In this document: positions 44,273 through 52,981 of the stretch, one piece after another
Numbering within the stretch: the first letter of the stretch is position 1
How the letters are laid out: each line of letters starts with the position of its first letter
Source: an uncultured Bacteroides sp.
GTDB taxonomy: Bacteria; Bacteroidota; Bacteroidia; Chitinophagales; Chitinophagaceae
Direction: 5' to 3'
NCBI GenBank assembly: GCA_902168085.1
Contig: CABHOP010000073.1
Span: 1-60,441 of the forward strand
Length of the DNA stretch: 60,441 nt
Translations under genes and position numbers: made by a program
Notes under the pieces: model-generated
The model's database searches: none
What the model saw: the letters and a program-made list of their open reading frames with translations, nothing else
Told to the model about the DNA's origin: nothing

Positions 44273-44854
44273 CTACAGTTTAGACTGTAATTCTTTTGCA
44301 GCATTATAATGCTCACGCAGTGCAGGCAGTTCCTTATCTATCCACGCTTTCAGTTCCGGGTCAGTTGCTTTCTCCTGTCCGCGCTCAAATTTTTTAATGG
44401 CTTTCTCGTGCGCATCTACCACTTTATCGGCCCAGCGCTTATCCCAGTCTGTGCCTGCATTATCGTTGGCCAGTGCATCTTTGTTCTCGTCATCATCTGC
44501 ATCCAGCTTATAGCTTTTGGCAGTAGCCAGTGCCTGCAGTTCTTTACCCATGCTATTGTGATATGCTTCCATTTTCCTGGCGGCAGCTTTCACTTCTTTA
44601 TGGGTGCCTTTCTGCTGGCCCAGGGCCAATAGGTGCAGTTCTTCGCTGTTCATTTCAGCTACATCCTGCACAAAATTCTCATCGCGATACTCATCTATAT
44701 CGGCCCTTACTTCATCTACTTTGTTCTCTACTTTAGCCATGGCCGTGTCGGCTTCATTTTCCATGTTGTCTTGTGTGCCTTCGCTGCAAGATGCCATAAA
44801 CAGTGCTGCCGTCAGCATGCCCGCGCCTGTCAGCGCTTTGATTGTTTTTTTCAT
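44273..44854 (-). CDS. DUF4142 lipoprotein
   Basis: 193 residues; lipobox MASC (ALFMASC). The DUF4142 helical bundle is recognisable: ENFVQDVAEMNSEELHLLALGQQKGTHKEVKAAARKMEAYHNSMGKELQALA, VVDAHEKAIKKFERGQE, ELPALREHYNAAKEL. Periplasmic ferritin-like fold without known chemistry. The gap to the DUF2383 gene is 31 bp with no promoter seen, so they form an operon. Confidence 0.85.
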   Translation of the reverse strand: MKKTIKALTGAGMLTAALFMASCSEGTQDNMENEADTAMAKVENKVDEVRADIDEYRDENFVQDVAEMNSEELHLLALGQQKGTHKEVKAAARKMEAYHNSMGKELQALATAKSYKLDADDDENKDALANDNAGTDWDKRWADKVVDAHEKAIKKFERGQEKATDPELKAWIDKELPALREHYNAAKELQSKL

Positions 44855-44885
44855 TTGTTGGTAGTTTAGTGGTTATTAATATTCC

Positions 44886-45350
44886 TTAGATTGATTTATG
44901 CGAATCGCGTTGTGCCTTCACCATATCGTGTGCTTTTTTCAATGCCTGTTGTTGCTCATTTACGAGGTTCACGGCTTCGGGAGTCAACTCCCCGCTCATT
45001 TCCAGTGCCGTTTTATAAGCTTTCTGCGCGGCATCCTCGCCAAACTCGCAGGCGGCTATTACCGCTTTACGGTCGCCCCCTGTAAATGTGGCTTTCACAT
45101 CCATCCAGGCGCGGTATATCTTACCGCTCATAGTGGTGCCGCTAGCGACATCGCCGCCCAATGAAGAAATAAGTGAGGACAGCTCTTGCTTATATTTTTC
45201 GCTGTCTTCTATAAAATGGCGGAATTCTGCCTTCAGGTCAATATCAAGGTCGTGCAGCTCGTTAATGGCACGGTTATACACTTCTATCCGGTCGTTATTA
45301 ATCTTTACCAGGTCGTTCAGCACTTCGGCTGTTGTTTCTACTTGTGACAT
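44886..45350 (-). CDS. DUF2383 (PA2169-type) four-helix-bundle protein
   Basis: 154 residues from ATG 45350 (MSQVETTAEVLNDLVKINNDRIEVYNRA). Family hallmarks: LVKINNDRIEVYNRAI, LSSLISSLGGDVASGTTMSGKIYRAWMDVKATFTGGD, ACEFGEDAAQKAYKTAL. Ferritin-like fold. A longer frame would need a GTG near the promoter box and is rejected. First gene of the operon with DUF4142. Confidence 0.87.
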   Translation of the reverse strand: MSQVETTAEVLNDLVKINNDRIEVYNRAINELHDLDIDLKAEFRHFIEDSEKYKQELSSLISSLGGDVASGTTMSGKIYRAWMDVKATFTGGDRKAVIAACEFGEDAAQKAYKTALEMSGELTPEAVNLVNEQQQALKKAHDMVKAQRDSHKSI

Positions 45351-45379
45351 AGCTCGTTGTTTTAGTATCACCTTTATTT

Positions 45380-45395
45380 TTAAAAAACTATGCCA
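45380..45395 (-). promoter_or_regulatory. Sigma-54-like promoter box of the DUF2383 operon
   Basis: Minus-strand TGGCATAGTTTTTTAA, 30 bp before the ATG. Confidence 0.5.
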
Positions 45396-45458
45396 CAGCT
45401 TATTGCAGCATTGTTAAGTTAAAAACCGCTTATTATATTTAAGCACAAACCAATCTAT

Positions 45459-46259
45459 ATGAAGCGCTTAGTACTTTTTACCCTGATTGCCGCCCTGTTT
45501 CTGAATGCCTGTAAAAAAGAGGAACCCAAAGTGGTGGGTTATGACATCAAAAATCTTTCATCAAAACGGGTACAGGCAACCATCTATAGCTCCGAAGAAG
45601 ATTATATAAACCAGATAAACCCATTATGGCAAGGCAGCGTAGATGCGGGTAAAACTACAACCATTCCCGAGAGCACACTGGAAGAAGGTTACAGATACCA
45701 AATTGACTGGTACTCTGATGACCAAACATATAGCAACTGGATAGCTGGTGAAAAGTGGTTAAACAATGAGATGCACTTTACCCCCAGTAAGAATAGTGCT
45801 TATATCATCCGGGAGCTTGGCCCTACCAAAAGAGCTGCCGAATGCAATATCAGGGGCACTTTATTAGACAATAATAAACCTACCGTATGGAAGGCAGTAG
45901 ATGCCTATTCATTTAGTCTGTCTGGTGAATCCGAAAGAATATGGGATAACCTTGACGACTGGGAGAAGAAAGTATTTGTCACATTCTCATTCAAGACAAC
46001 TCAGTTAAAAACGCTTACATCCACAGGAGGGGAACACATCAGAAACTTAGACATGCTAGACTTCGAGACTGACGGCAGTAACAATAACGGCGTATTTACG
46101 ATATCAAACTATGACGCTCCCTTCCATGTTTCCAACACCGCCAATGTATTCGACCCTATGAGAACAGATATAAGTACAATCCAAAAATATACTGCAACCA
46201 GAGATACGCTCTGCGTAGTTATAGACCAGGTAGTAGCCTACTTCATGGTTAGACAGTAA
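45459..46259 (+). CDS. Lipoprotein of unknown function
   Basis: 266 residues; lipobox LNAC (MKRLVLFTLIAALFLNAC). No recognised domain; extended beta pattern with Trp/Tyr-rich parts (WYSDDQTYSNWIAGEKW). Its stop codon touches the stop codon of the convergent lipoprotein gene with no space between. Confidence 0.68.
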   Translation: MKRLVLFTLIAALFLNACKKEEPKVVGYDIKNLSSKRVQATIYSSEEDYINQINPLWQGSVDAGKTTTIPESTLEEGYRYQIDWYSDDQTYSNWIAGEKWLNNEMHFTPSKNSAYIIRELGPTKRAAECNIRGTLLDNNKPTVWKAVDAYSFSLSGESERIWDNLDDWEKKVFVTFSFKTTQLKTLTSTGGEHIRNLDMLDFETDGSNNNGVFTISNYDAPFHVSNTANVFDPMRTDISTIQKYTATRDTLCVVIDQVVAYFMVRQ

Positions 46260-46988
46260 CTACTTGCTGAAATAATCAATGATGTAGCTGGTATCCCCTA
46301 TACTATTCATCTGCACTTTATCCTGGCGGTATAGCTGTGCTTTTTTCTTTTGAATATCGTATACTGCGCTTCCTCTATTAATACCTGTGGAACCAGGTTC
46401 ATAATTACGAAGCACCAGCATTTGGGCATTGGTTACTCTTGTGCGGCATTCTATATCTATTTCAGCTATATGCCTGTTATTCTTTTCCCTGGGCAGAATA
46501 ACAGCGAAAGAATCTACAGACAGCTTGAGCACAAACGAAGTATCTGCTATGCGTATGGTATCCATTGCCGGTATCAGGTCTGTACCCGTACCTTGAAGAT
46601 AATATTGACGGGTATATACTTTGGTCCAGTCTTTAAATGCCAACAAGCGTTCAACACCGGGCATCAGGCGCAGCTCTTTTTTTGTTTCCACACCATTTAC
46701 CAGTAACCGCACTATAAAAACAGAGTCCCAACACGGGCAATCGTATGAATATGTAGGGCTTTCCTCTTGCGATACATCGTAATTTCCAAAATACCAGGTA
46801 TGCTTGGTGCCTGCCGGTGCATCACTCTTAAACGTAATAGGCGAATACACGTAATTGCCACCCGTCCATGTAAAGTCAGCACCGGGGCCGGTCTTCTTAT
46901 CGTCATTGCCATTCTTTTTTTCTTCTTTTTTGCAGCTTATGAGCATAGTAGCTGCCAGCAATAGTAACAGAGGTAGGTTGCGTATCAT
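46260..46988 (-). CDS. Lipoprotein with PKD-like domain
   Basis: 242 residues; lipobox LISC. After a charged linker (KKEEKKNGNDDKK) comes a PKD-like fold (ADFTWTGGNYVYSPITFKSDAPAGTKHTWYFGNYDVS, SPTYSYDCPCWDSVFIVRLLVNG), then an uncharacterised beta domain. Surface or periplasmic; function unknown. Confidence 0.7.
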   Translation of the reverse strand: MIRNLPLLLLLAATMLISCKKEEKKNGNDDKKTGPGADFTWTGGNYVYSPITFKSDAPAGTKHTWYFGNYDVSQEESPTYSYDCPCWDSVFIVRLLVNGVETKKELRLMPGVERLLAFKDWTKVYTRQYYLQGTGTDLIPAMDTIRIADTSFVLKLSVDSFAVILPREKNNRHIAEIDIECRTRVTNAQMLVLRNYEPGSTGINRGSAVYDIQKKKAQLYRQDKVQMNSIGDTSYIIDYFSK

Positions 46989-47030
46989 TAGGTATCCCGA
47001 TTTTGAATTCCAAAATAGCGATCGGTTTTT

Positions 47031-47065
47031 TCAAAAACAAATCCCGCCCTATGAGAGTAGCGGGA
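47031..47065 (-). terminator. Terminator on the minus strand
   Basis: TCCCGC / GCGGGA stem followed on the minus strand by TTTGTTTTTG, about 40 bp after the 47106 gene. Confidence 0.5.
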
Positions 47066-47105
47066 CCTGTGCAGGATGGGGTTTTCGGCGTTGTGTTCAC
47101 ATATC

Positions 47106-47423
47106 TTATAGTATCACAAGGCTTACGCTTTGCTGGCTGTTGGCACTTTTGATATTCACTTTATATTTACCCTGCTGCAGCTTGTTCAGCGGTATGGCAT
47201 TGTCATTGCCTTTCACTGTTTTGCGGCACACGGTTTTCCCATCTTTGGTAGTTATCACTACATCCAGCTGGCCGGTAGCCTGCACGGGCTGTATCACCAG
47301 TTTATTATCGGGCGTGGTGCGCACATTGCTGATGGTAGTAAGCACTGCAGGTGCTGCTTTAGATGTAAAAGCGGAGGTTAATAATACCATTACGGTAACG
47401 AAAGCGATTTTTAAACTTTTCAT
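47106..47423 (-). CDS. Small secreted Ig-like protein (DUF3244- or sorting-domain-like)
   Basis: 105 residues; signal peptide to SKAA. The mature 80 residues look like one beta-sandwich (NKLVIQPVQATGQLDVVITTKDGKTVCRKTVKG, IPLNKLQQGKYKVNIKSANSQQSVSLVIL), resembling a stand-alone version of the T9SS C-terminal domain or DUF3244. No passenger domain. Confidence 0.65.
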   Translation of the reverse strand: MKSLKIAFVTVMVLLTSAFTSKAAPAVLTTISNVRTTPDNKLVIQPVQATGQLDVVITTKDGKTVCRKTVKGNDNAIPLNKLQQGKYKVNIKSANSQQSVSLVIL

Positions 47424-47590
47424 ATAGTTGGTTTTTTGTTGGTTTAATGATGATGGCGCAAGGTGTTTTTCAGTGCGCTTACCTATGTTAGTCGCACAGA
47501 CAGCAAAAAGGTTACAGTATTTTTACAAAAAATTTTTCTTTAGAACTTCTTTAACAATTTACCTTTAGCTCAACCTAACCCCATTTACAT

Positions 47591-48121
47591 ATGCTACGCT
47601 ATATCCTACCCTTCCTCTTATTCCCCGCATTCGTTACGGCACGCACAGGCATCGGCATCAATGCTGGCGCTGCTTTCGGCACGGCAAGCGGTGCTGCCAT
47701 CAACCTGAAAGTCTCTTATACTTTTAAAGCTTTTGAAGCGGGTATTACATGGGCAGAGGGCAATTATGCCTACAAGGAATTATTTTTCAATTACCATACA
47801 CGGCAAGGCACGGGCAATCATTTTTATGCAGGTCTTAATGCAGGCATCGATGAACTGACAAGCAGGAAGTATGGCGGCGGCGATGGTTACCATGCAGGTG
47901 TGCAACTGGGCTATTCGCACCGGTTGGGGAAGCATGTGCGCCTGCTGGTAGAAGCCAGCCCCCGTTATATAAGTGCCAACCTTGTAAAATACAGTGATGA
48001 CCGATACAATATGGTAGGCCGGAAACCGTGGACCACAGAGCGGACTGTGAGCGAAATAGGTATGCCCTTAACAGCAGGCATTACTTTTTATATAGGCAGG
48101 GAAAAACCAAAAGGAAAATAG
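47591..48121 (+). CDS. Small outer-membrane beta-barrel-like protein
   Basis: 176 residues; signal peptide to TARTG. Eight-strand barrel pattern with GxxxGxxxG segments (GINAGAAFGTASGAAINLKVSY, LLVEASPRYISANLVKY, PLTAGITFYIGRE). No family assigned. Confidence 0.65.
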   Translation: MLRYILPFLLFPAFVTARTGIGINAGAAFGTASGAAINLKVSYTFKAFEAGITWAEGNYAYKELFFNYHTRQGTGNHFYAGLNAGIDELTSRKYGGGDGYHAGVQLGYSHRLGKHVRLLVEASPRYISANLVKYSDDRYNMVGRKPWTTERTVSEIGMPLTAGITFYIGREKPKGK

Positions 48122-48525
48122 TATAGTATCCCCCTAAAAAATAAGCCCCGGACGAAACCGGAGCCTGTATAAGGGGAAACTAAAAAACTGTTTATGGCCA
48201 TCCTGCTCCCGCCCATCATTTAACCACGGTAAAAATAGAACGCTGCCAACCCTCCGAAAAATCGGTGGTATGTATGCTCCGTTTTTTGTGGTGAATTTTA
48301 AAATGAAACCCGGGATGGTATGCAAAAGAGAACCCCGGCGCATGCCAGGGTTTATAGTAATGCGATTGCCGCCACATTACTACTTATGAACTAATCGCAA
48401 ATTAGTACAGCGCATAAGGGGTTTAAAAATAATAGGTAGCTATGCCCTAATTTCTGGGGTGAATGAGCATTTTTTTTCAGAAGCCCCTAACTTTATCTAT
48501 CCACTTCACTCAACTTGCAACCATC
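48122..48525. other. Non-coding stretch with weak hairpins
   Basis: No supported gene. Contains imperfect hairpins near 48145-48163 and 48332-48352, and a -7-like TAACTTTA shortly before the DinB gene. Confidence 0.45.
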
Positions 48526-48996
48526 ATGAACCGTTTAGAAAGTTACATAGCACAACTGCGGGATGCCATCCACGGCGACCTGTGGATAGATGAAACCTTT
48601 GCCAAAAAACTGGAGCCGCTAAGCGCCCATGCCGCATTTATACAGCCGGTAGATGGCATACACAGTGTGGCGCAATTGGTATCGCACCTGTACCAGTGGC
48701 AGGTATCGGTATGCAATATATTGCAGGGCCTGCCGCGCACCATATCTGCCGAAGACAGCACACTGGACTGGATAGCCAATGAAACCCTGAGCCTGCAGGG
48801 ATGGGATGCCCTGAAAGCTGCTTTTTACAATGGCCGCGAAGAACTGCTGGAATACCTGCGCACGCAGGACGATAGCTTCCTGCTGCAAACCAGCCCCACA
48901 GGCGTGCATACCAATGAGTATTATATACTGGGGCTGATACACCACGATATGTACCACATGGGGCAGATAGGGCTGGTAATACGGCTGATGAAATAG
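48526..48996 (+). CDS. DinB-like four-helix protein
   Basis: 156 residues from ATG 48526 (MNRLESYIAQLRDAI). Conserved histidines in SVAQLVSHLYQWQ and LIHHDMYHMGQIGLVIRLM fit the DinB_2 metal site. In-frame upstream ATG would sit before the promoter. Distinct from the DinB gene at 19608. Confidence 0.78.
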   Translation: MNRLESYIAQLRDAIHGDLWIDETFAKKLEPLSAHAAFIQPVDGIHSVAQLVSHLYQWQVSVCNILQGLPRTISAEDSTLDWIANETLSLQGWDALKAAFYNGREELLEYLRTQDDSFLLQTSPTGVHTNEYYILGLIHHDMYHMGQIGLVIRLMK

Positions 48997-49023
48997 TTGA
49001 TTTAGCATCCTCTCCACAAAAAC

Positions 49024-49044
49024 CCGTTATTTTCTCGGTTGTTT
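49024..49044 (+). promoter_or_regulatory. CCGTTA-N7-GGTTGTTT element
   Basis: Same bipartite motif and spacing as upstream of the paralogue at 17749; a TATATCTTTATG -7 region follows at 49061 or so. Confidence 0.45.
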
Positions 49045-49096
49045 GCTATCAGGCGGGTCTATATCTTTATGTCATCACCATTTAAATACTATGACC

Positions 49097-49492
49097 ATGA
49101 AAACAATTTTTCTTGGCTGCCTGCTGGCAGTAGCTGCTGTTGCGGCAAAAGCACAGAATGCCACCAATTCATCGGCACAGCATGTACGCATCTACCAGGT
49201 ATGCTACGACCCGAGCTTGTGTACACTTACATCCATTGGCAACCACATTAATCTTTTCCCTACCATGACTTTGCCACTGCCCACACCTATTACACCTTGT
49301 GGCGCAGGTGAAGAAACAGGTTACAGGTTGCTATTCCCGGATGGTTGCGGCAATACAGATATCGGCTCATTTTCAGGGCCGACCTGTGGTGCCTTCCCAC
49401 CCAGCACTAGTGTTACCAATCCCGGCTGCTTTTCACCGGCCACCGTACCCATCATTTACGACCCTTTAACGGGCGACCTCTTGATAAATTAA
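49097..49492 (+). CDS. Small secreted cysteine-containing protein, family A paralogue
   Basis: 131 residues from ATG 49097 (ATG 49091 also possible); signal peptide MKTIFLGCLLAVAAVAAKAQ. Shares with the 17336 gene the VCYDPSLCTL segment, a Gly-Glu-x-x-Gly-Tyr core (CGAGEETGYRLLF), conserved cysteines and a short LTGDLLIN end. Both genes share an upstream element. Probably extracytoplasmic and disulfide-bonded. Confidence 0.65.
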   Translation: MKTIFLGCLLAVAAVAAKAQNATNSSAQHVRIYQVCYDPSLCTLTSIGNHINLFPTMTLPLPTPITPCGAGEETGYRLLFPDGCGNTDIGSFSGPTCGAFPPSTSVTNPGCFSPATVPIIYDPLTGDLLIN

Positions 49493-49527
49493 TGGCACAT
49501 AGGCAATTTCAAAACAAAACACGCACC

Positions 49528-49554
49528 CACCCACACCGGTGGGTGTTGTTTTTA
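49528..49554 (+). terminator. Rho-independent terminator
   Basis: CACCCAC / GTGGGTG stem, loop ACCG, then T-rich tail. Confidence 0.75.
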
Positions 49555-49715
49555 TCCGCTTTTTAATAACAATTTTATGCCGTTTCTTTTGTTCTTACAG
49601 AATCCGGGTATATATTAGCAATATACCTTCCCTCTCTATTTAGCGCTTTTTATATGTATGCCGGCACGTTTTTGATTTACGTGTCAATTAATTGTTGATT
49701 TAACCATATTGTGTT

Positions 49716-49883
49716 TTGACTGCTGATGTACTCATACTTGTCTTGCTGGCATTAGCTGTGCTTGTACCCCTTATTATAGCTGCATTCCTGATAGCTAGGG
49801 GCATGAAGCGCAATAAAAACTGGATGATCATAACGGGCTTCCTGCTGCTGGTACTTTTTATCGTATGGCTATTGTTTCTTTAA
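49716..49883 (+). CDS. 55-residue membrane protein with TTG start
   Basis: Reads (M)TADVLILVLLALAVLVPLI... with two hydrophobic helices separated by a basic loop (ARGMKRNKNW) and ending in VWLLFL. The only available start is TTG at 49716; codon use is coding-like. The preceding 220 bp (49493-49715) hold only the terminator. No family recognised. Confidence 0.45.
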   Translation: MTADVLILVLLALAVLVPLIIAAFLIARGMKRNKNWMIITGFLLLVLFIVWLLFL

Positions 49884-49971
49884 GGGCGGCAAACCCACGT
49901 TTTTCGCCTGTTTCCGCAATAATGATTAATATCATTATTTTAATTCCGGCATAAATGTAGATTTGACGCTT

Positions 49972-50187
49972 ATGGAATATATAAGGGTGAAGAGCCTGCA
50001 TGGTACTACCATTCCCATTGCCGTGAAAAACATTGCCGCCATAGGCCCCGATGGGTCAATAGGCGCACCCCACTCCGTTATTACCCTGAAAGACCAAACC
50101 ACTGTAGTATGTGCGCATACCACCCATGCCCTATACGAAGCCGTAAAGCAGCTGAACGAAATGGAAGCAAGCATAAAGGACAGATAG
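49972..50187 (+). CDS. Small protein of unknown function, probably leaderless
   Basis: 71 residues from ATG 49972 (MEYIRVKSLHGTTIPIAV). Beta-rich first half and helix at the end (HALYEAVKQLNEMEASIK). A perfect -7 box TAGATTTG (49958-49965) ends 6 bp before the ATG, so the transcript should start at or next to the start codon. Confidence 0.65.
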   Translation: MEYIRVKSLHGTTIPIAVKNIAAIGPDGSIGAPHSVITLKDQTTVVCAHTTHALYEAVKQLNEMEASIKDR

Positions 50188-50230
50188 CAGATTATCAAAG
50201 AGCTTATTTATTATACCCTCGAATAAAAAA

Positions 50231-50257
50231 ACGCCCGCTTTCCAGCGGGTGTTTTTG
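50231..50257. terminator. Bidirectional terminator
   Basis: ACGCCCGCT / AGCGGGTGT stem, loop TTCC, A tract before and T tract after; serves both convergent genes. Confidence 0.8.
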
Positions 50258-50267
50258 CATTTAATAA

Positions 50268-52829
50268 CTAGTTAAGTGGAAACTTATTATGAATAGACTG
50301 GAAAATATCGAAATCAATTTGAAGTTGATCTAAACTTGCCTTTGTTGTTATTGCATCGGGATTGGTATGTGCATTTATGTATTCACAACACCTTTCAAAA
50401 ACTGAATTAATCATTGCTTTATTGTTATTTATTAATTCACCATCAATTTTTAGAAAATTTGTTAGCGCAATATTTTTCTGATACCTTTTCACTGTACCTC
50501 TAAAAATATGTAACTCTATAGATAACTCTATTGCTGACCTTAAGAATCCATAGCCTTCTGCTGCAACATCTTCTTCTGATCTTTCCTTACTTTTATTATT
50601 TAAAATTAGATTGATCTTTTTGATGTAGTCTTTAACTCTATCAATCTCTTCTTCTGCAGGCGCTAGAATACCAGTTTCTCCATATTCAGACTTTATGTTG
50701 TAAAATTCATATTGAAGCTTTTTATATAATTCGTTTTTACTATTATGAAGCAAACTAGAAAATAATAAAATACTATGTGTAAAAACCACAACCTGTCTAT
50801 CTGAAGACAACGAAATGAGGCGTTTGGCAACCTCATCAATAATGTGATGATCTAGGCTATTTACAGGATCATCGAATACTATTGGCGCTCTTGAATTATC
50901 TAGTTGTAATTCAGTTAAGAATTGAGCTAATGAAATTGCTTTCTGTTCCCCTTCACTTAATATCTGAGACAACATATAAGATTCCCGCATTCGTTGTTGA
51001 ATTTTTGACTGGCCCCGGGATGTTGCAAAATTCACTTCGACTGGTATATGGGACTTTCTAAGAAATTGGAGTTCTTTTATAAATATGGCATTAAAGTTCT
51101 GCTCTACTAGTTCAGCTCTGGCTTCCGAGGTTTTTCTACTTATCGACGCAGTATTAAAACTGTTCTTATTCTTTAAAAGTAAATGAACAATTTTCTTGTT
51201 TTTTATTCTCTCTTCAACTTCTGCTATTCTAGTAGAAACAAATAGTCTATCCTGTAGTTCGTAAATTGTGGCTTTTATTTCTTTTTCTTTAACAACGATA
51301 TTATCTAAAGTATCTTTTAACTCAGAAACCTTCCTATTAATTGCATCTTTCTGCTCTGATAAATACTTCAACGTAGACTCATAATCTACATCGATTTTTT
51401 TACCGCCTACATTATTTTCCGAGACATGCTTTTTTAACTCCGTAATTGAACTGTTATATACGGTAATACACTCAGGCTGGCGTACACTTCCTGCGTCCAT
51501 CCCAAATACAGGGAGTTGAAAAGAAATGTCACTGTCTATTGTATCTATTTTAGTACTGATTTCATTAAGCCTTTTTTTATTGCCGATTATTCTTGTTTGG
51601 TTATTGCTGTTTAATATCTCTTTATAGGAACTTAATAATTTTTTAGAACTATCGCTTACTAATATTTGCTGGCAATAAACGCAAGTGTCATTCTGCTGTA
51701 AATTAGCATTTTCTAGCTCTTTTAAATATTGATCAGCTGCAAAAATGAACTTCTTGAATGATTCCGAAGTATACAGCTTTATATTTTGCGCCTCAGCAAT
51801 TTCCTTGATCCCACCATCTGCTTTCTTTTCCAATTCAGAATTTTCCTTTTTTAACCTTAATAGTTCTTCCCAAGATTCTTGATTTAAATATTTACAAGAA
51901 TGTTCTATTTTAGCGATAATTCCATCTAGTTCTTTAACATAAAGAATATAGTCATCCAATTCTTTACTAATTAAAGCCTTATTAAGATTACTTAACTCTG
52001 TCTCTTTTGATTCTAGTAAGTGCCTATGTTCTTCATTAAAGGCCGCTAACTGTTTTAATTCTTCTAACGAGGAACTACCCGTTAAGTTTCTTAGAAAGTT
52101 TTCATGAGGAGTTCCTACATTTAGATTATTCACCCAATCTAAATTAGTCGGGTGAGCTTCAATAGTTCTCTGCAATAATTCTGCAAGCATTTCAAGCTCT
52201 TCTGATATAATATTGAATAGTTGAAATCCAGATGGGGTTATCAACAATCCTCTATCTGACAAAGCAACTTGAACGCAGCTATTGTTAAATACCGTAATAT
52301 TTTGTAAATCAGGTACAACATCTACTCTTTTACCATTCCAGGAAAAAGTATGTTCCTCTTCATCAATTCGATACTTTACATTAGCATATTTTGGTACTGT
52401 GTTGCTGGAATTTATATTACTTAATATCGAATCTTCTTTGTCATAGCTATAACCCAATGACTTAAGCAATCTACAATAACCAGTTTTACCAGAACCATTC
52501 TCACCATATAATACCGTAACATTCTTCGCAAACTCTAATTGTTGATTGTTTGCCAGCTTATTTACACCCCTTATATCAGAGATTGCAAGCAAATCCATTT
52601 TTTTACTTGATAGCGTAAAAGTTGGTTTTATTATTTCTGGTACTTCAACACTTGATTTTAATTTTATTGACTGTAGAAATAAGTCATAAATTTCTTGCCT
52701 TTCTTCATCGGACAAATAAGTTTCAGTGGTAATGATGTTTTTTGCCAATTGCTTTTTCCATGTATCATTTCCAGCCCAATCCCATAAGAAATCAATAATA
52801 TTCTTTTTTGAAGAGGCATAATGTGTCAT
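50268..52829 (-). CDS. AAA_13-type ATPase with zinc-hook CxxC (RloC-like)
   Basis: 853 residues. Walker A at 109-116 (GENGSGKT), a long coiled coil interrupted by Cys383-x-x-Cys386 (DTCVYCQQIL, zinc-hook-like), ABC signature at 624-629 (LSEGEQ), Walker B at 649-655 (PIVFDDP) and H-loop His685 (FTHS). The C-terminal 100 residues hold Arg764-x3-Glu768 (LRSAIE) and His821, the spacing of the first pair matching the PrrC/RloC anticodon-nuclease triad. Much more A/T-rich than neighbours, indicating recent acquisition. Probably an anti-phage ATPase or nuclease; no modification genes adjacent. Confidence 0.8.
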   Translation of the reverse strand: MTHYASSKKNIIDFLWDWAGNDTWKKQLAKNIITTETYLSDEERQEIYDLFLQSIKLKSSVEVPEIIKPTFTLSSKKMDLLAISDIRGVNKLANNQQLEFAKNVTVLYGENGSGKTGYCRLLKSLGYSYDKEDSILSNINSSNTVPKYANVKYRIDEEEHTFSWNGKRVDVVPDLQNITVFNNSCVQVALSDRGLLITPSGFQLFNIISEELEMLAELLQRTIEAHPTNLDWVNNLNVGTPHENFLRNLTGSSSLEELKQLAAFNEEHRHLLESKETELSNLNKALISKELDDYILYVKELDGIIAKIEHSCKYLNQESWEELLRLKKENSELEKKADGGIKEIAEAQNIKLYTSESFKKFIFAADQYLKELENANLQQNDTCVYCQQILVSDSSKKLLSSYKEILNSNNQTRIIGNKKRLNEISTKIDTIDSDISFQLPVFGMDAGSVRQPECITVYNSSITELKKHVSENNVGGKKIDVDYESTLKYLSEQKDAINRKVSELKDTLDNIVVKEKEIKATIYELQDRLFVSTRIAEVEERIKNKKIVHLLLKNKNSFNTASISRKTSEARAELVEQNFNAIFIKELQFLRKSHIPVEVNFATSRGQSKIQQRMRESYMLSQILSEGEQKAISLAQFLTELQLDNSRAPIVFDDPVNSLDHHIIDEVAKRLISLSSDRQVVVFTHSILLFSSLLHNSKNELYKKLQYEFYNIKSEYGETGILAPAEEEIDRVKDYIKKINLILNNKSKERSEEDVAAEGYGFLRSAIELSIELHIFRGTVKRYQKNIALTNFLKIDGELINNNKAMINSVFERCCEYINAHTNPDAITTKASLDQLQIDFDIFQSIHNKFPLN

Positions 52830-52929
52830 AAGATACTTTTAAACAAAATAAACAATTTTCAATACGTAATTGCCCCGGTATTTTTCCCGGTTGACTTTGA
52901 TAATCAAAATATTATATTGCAAAATGCAA

Positions 52930-52958
52930 TAAAAAAACGCTGCTTATGAGGCAGCGTT
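52930..52958 (-). terminator. Terminator of the nucleoid-associated gene
   Basis: AACGCTGC / GCAGCGTT stem with T7 on the minus strand. Confidence 0.8.
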
Positions 52959-52981
52959 CAATCATCAGGGAAGAGACGTAT

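Noticed and set aside
48134-48343. Minus-strand frame of 69 codons in the intergenic region
   Set aside because: No plausible start context and a biased composition from hairpin sequences; treated as non-coding.
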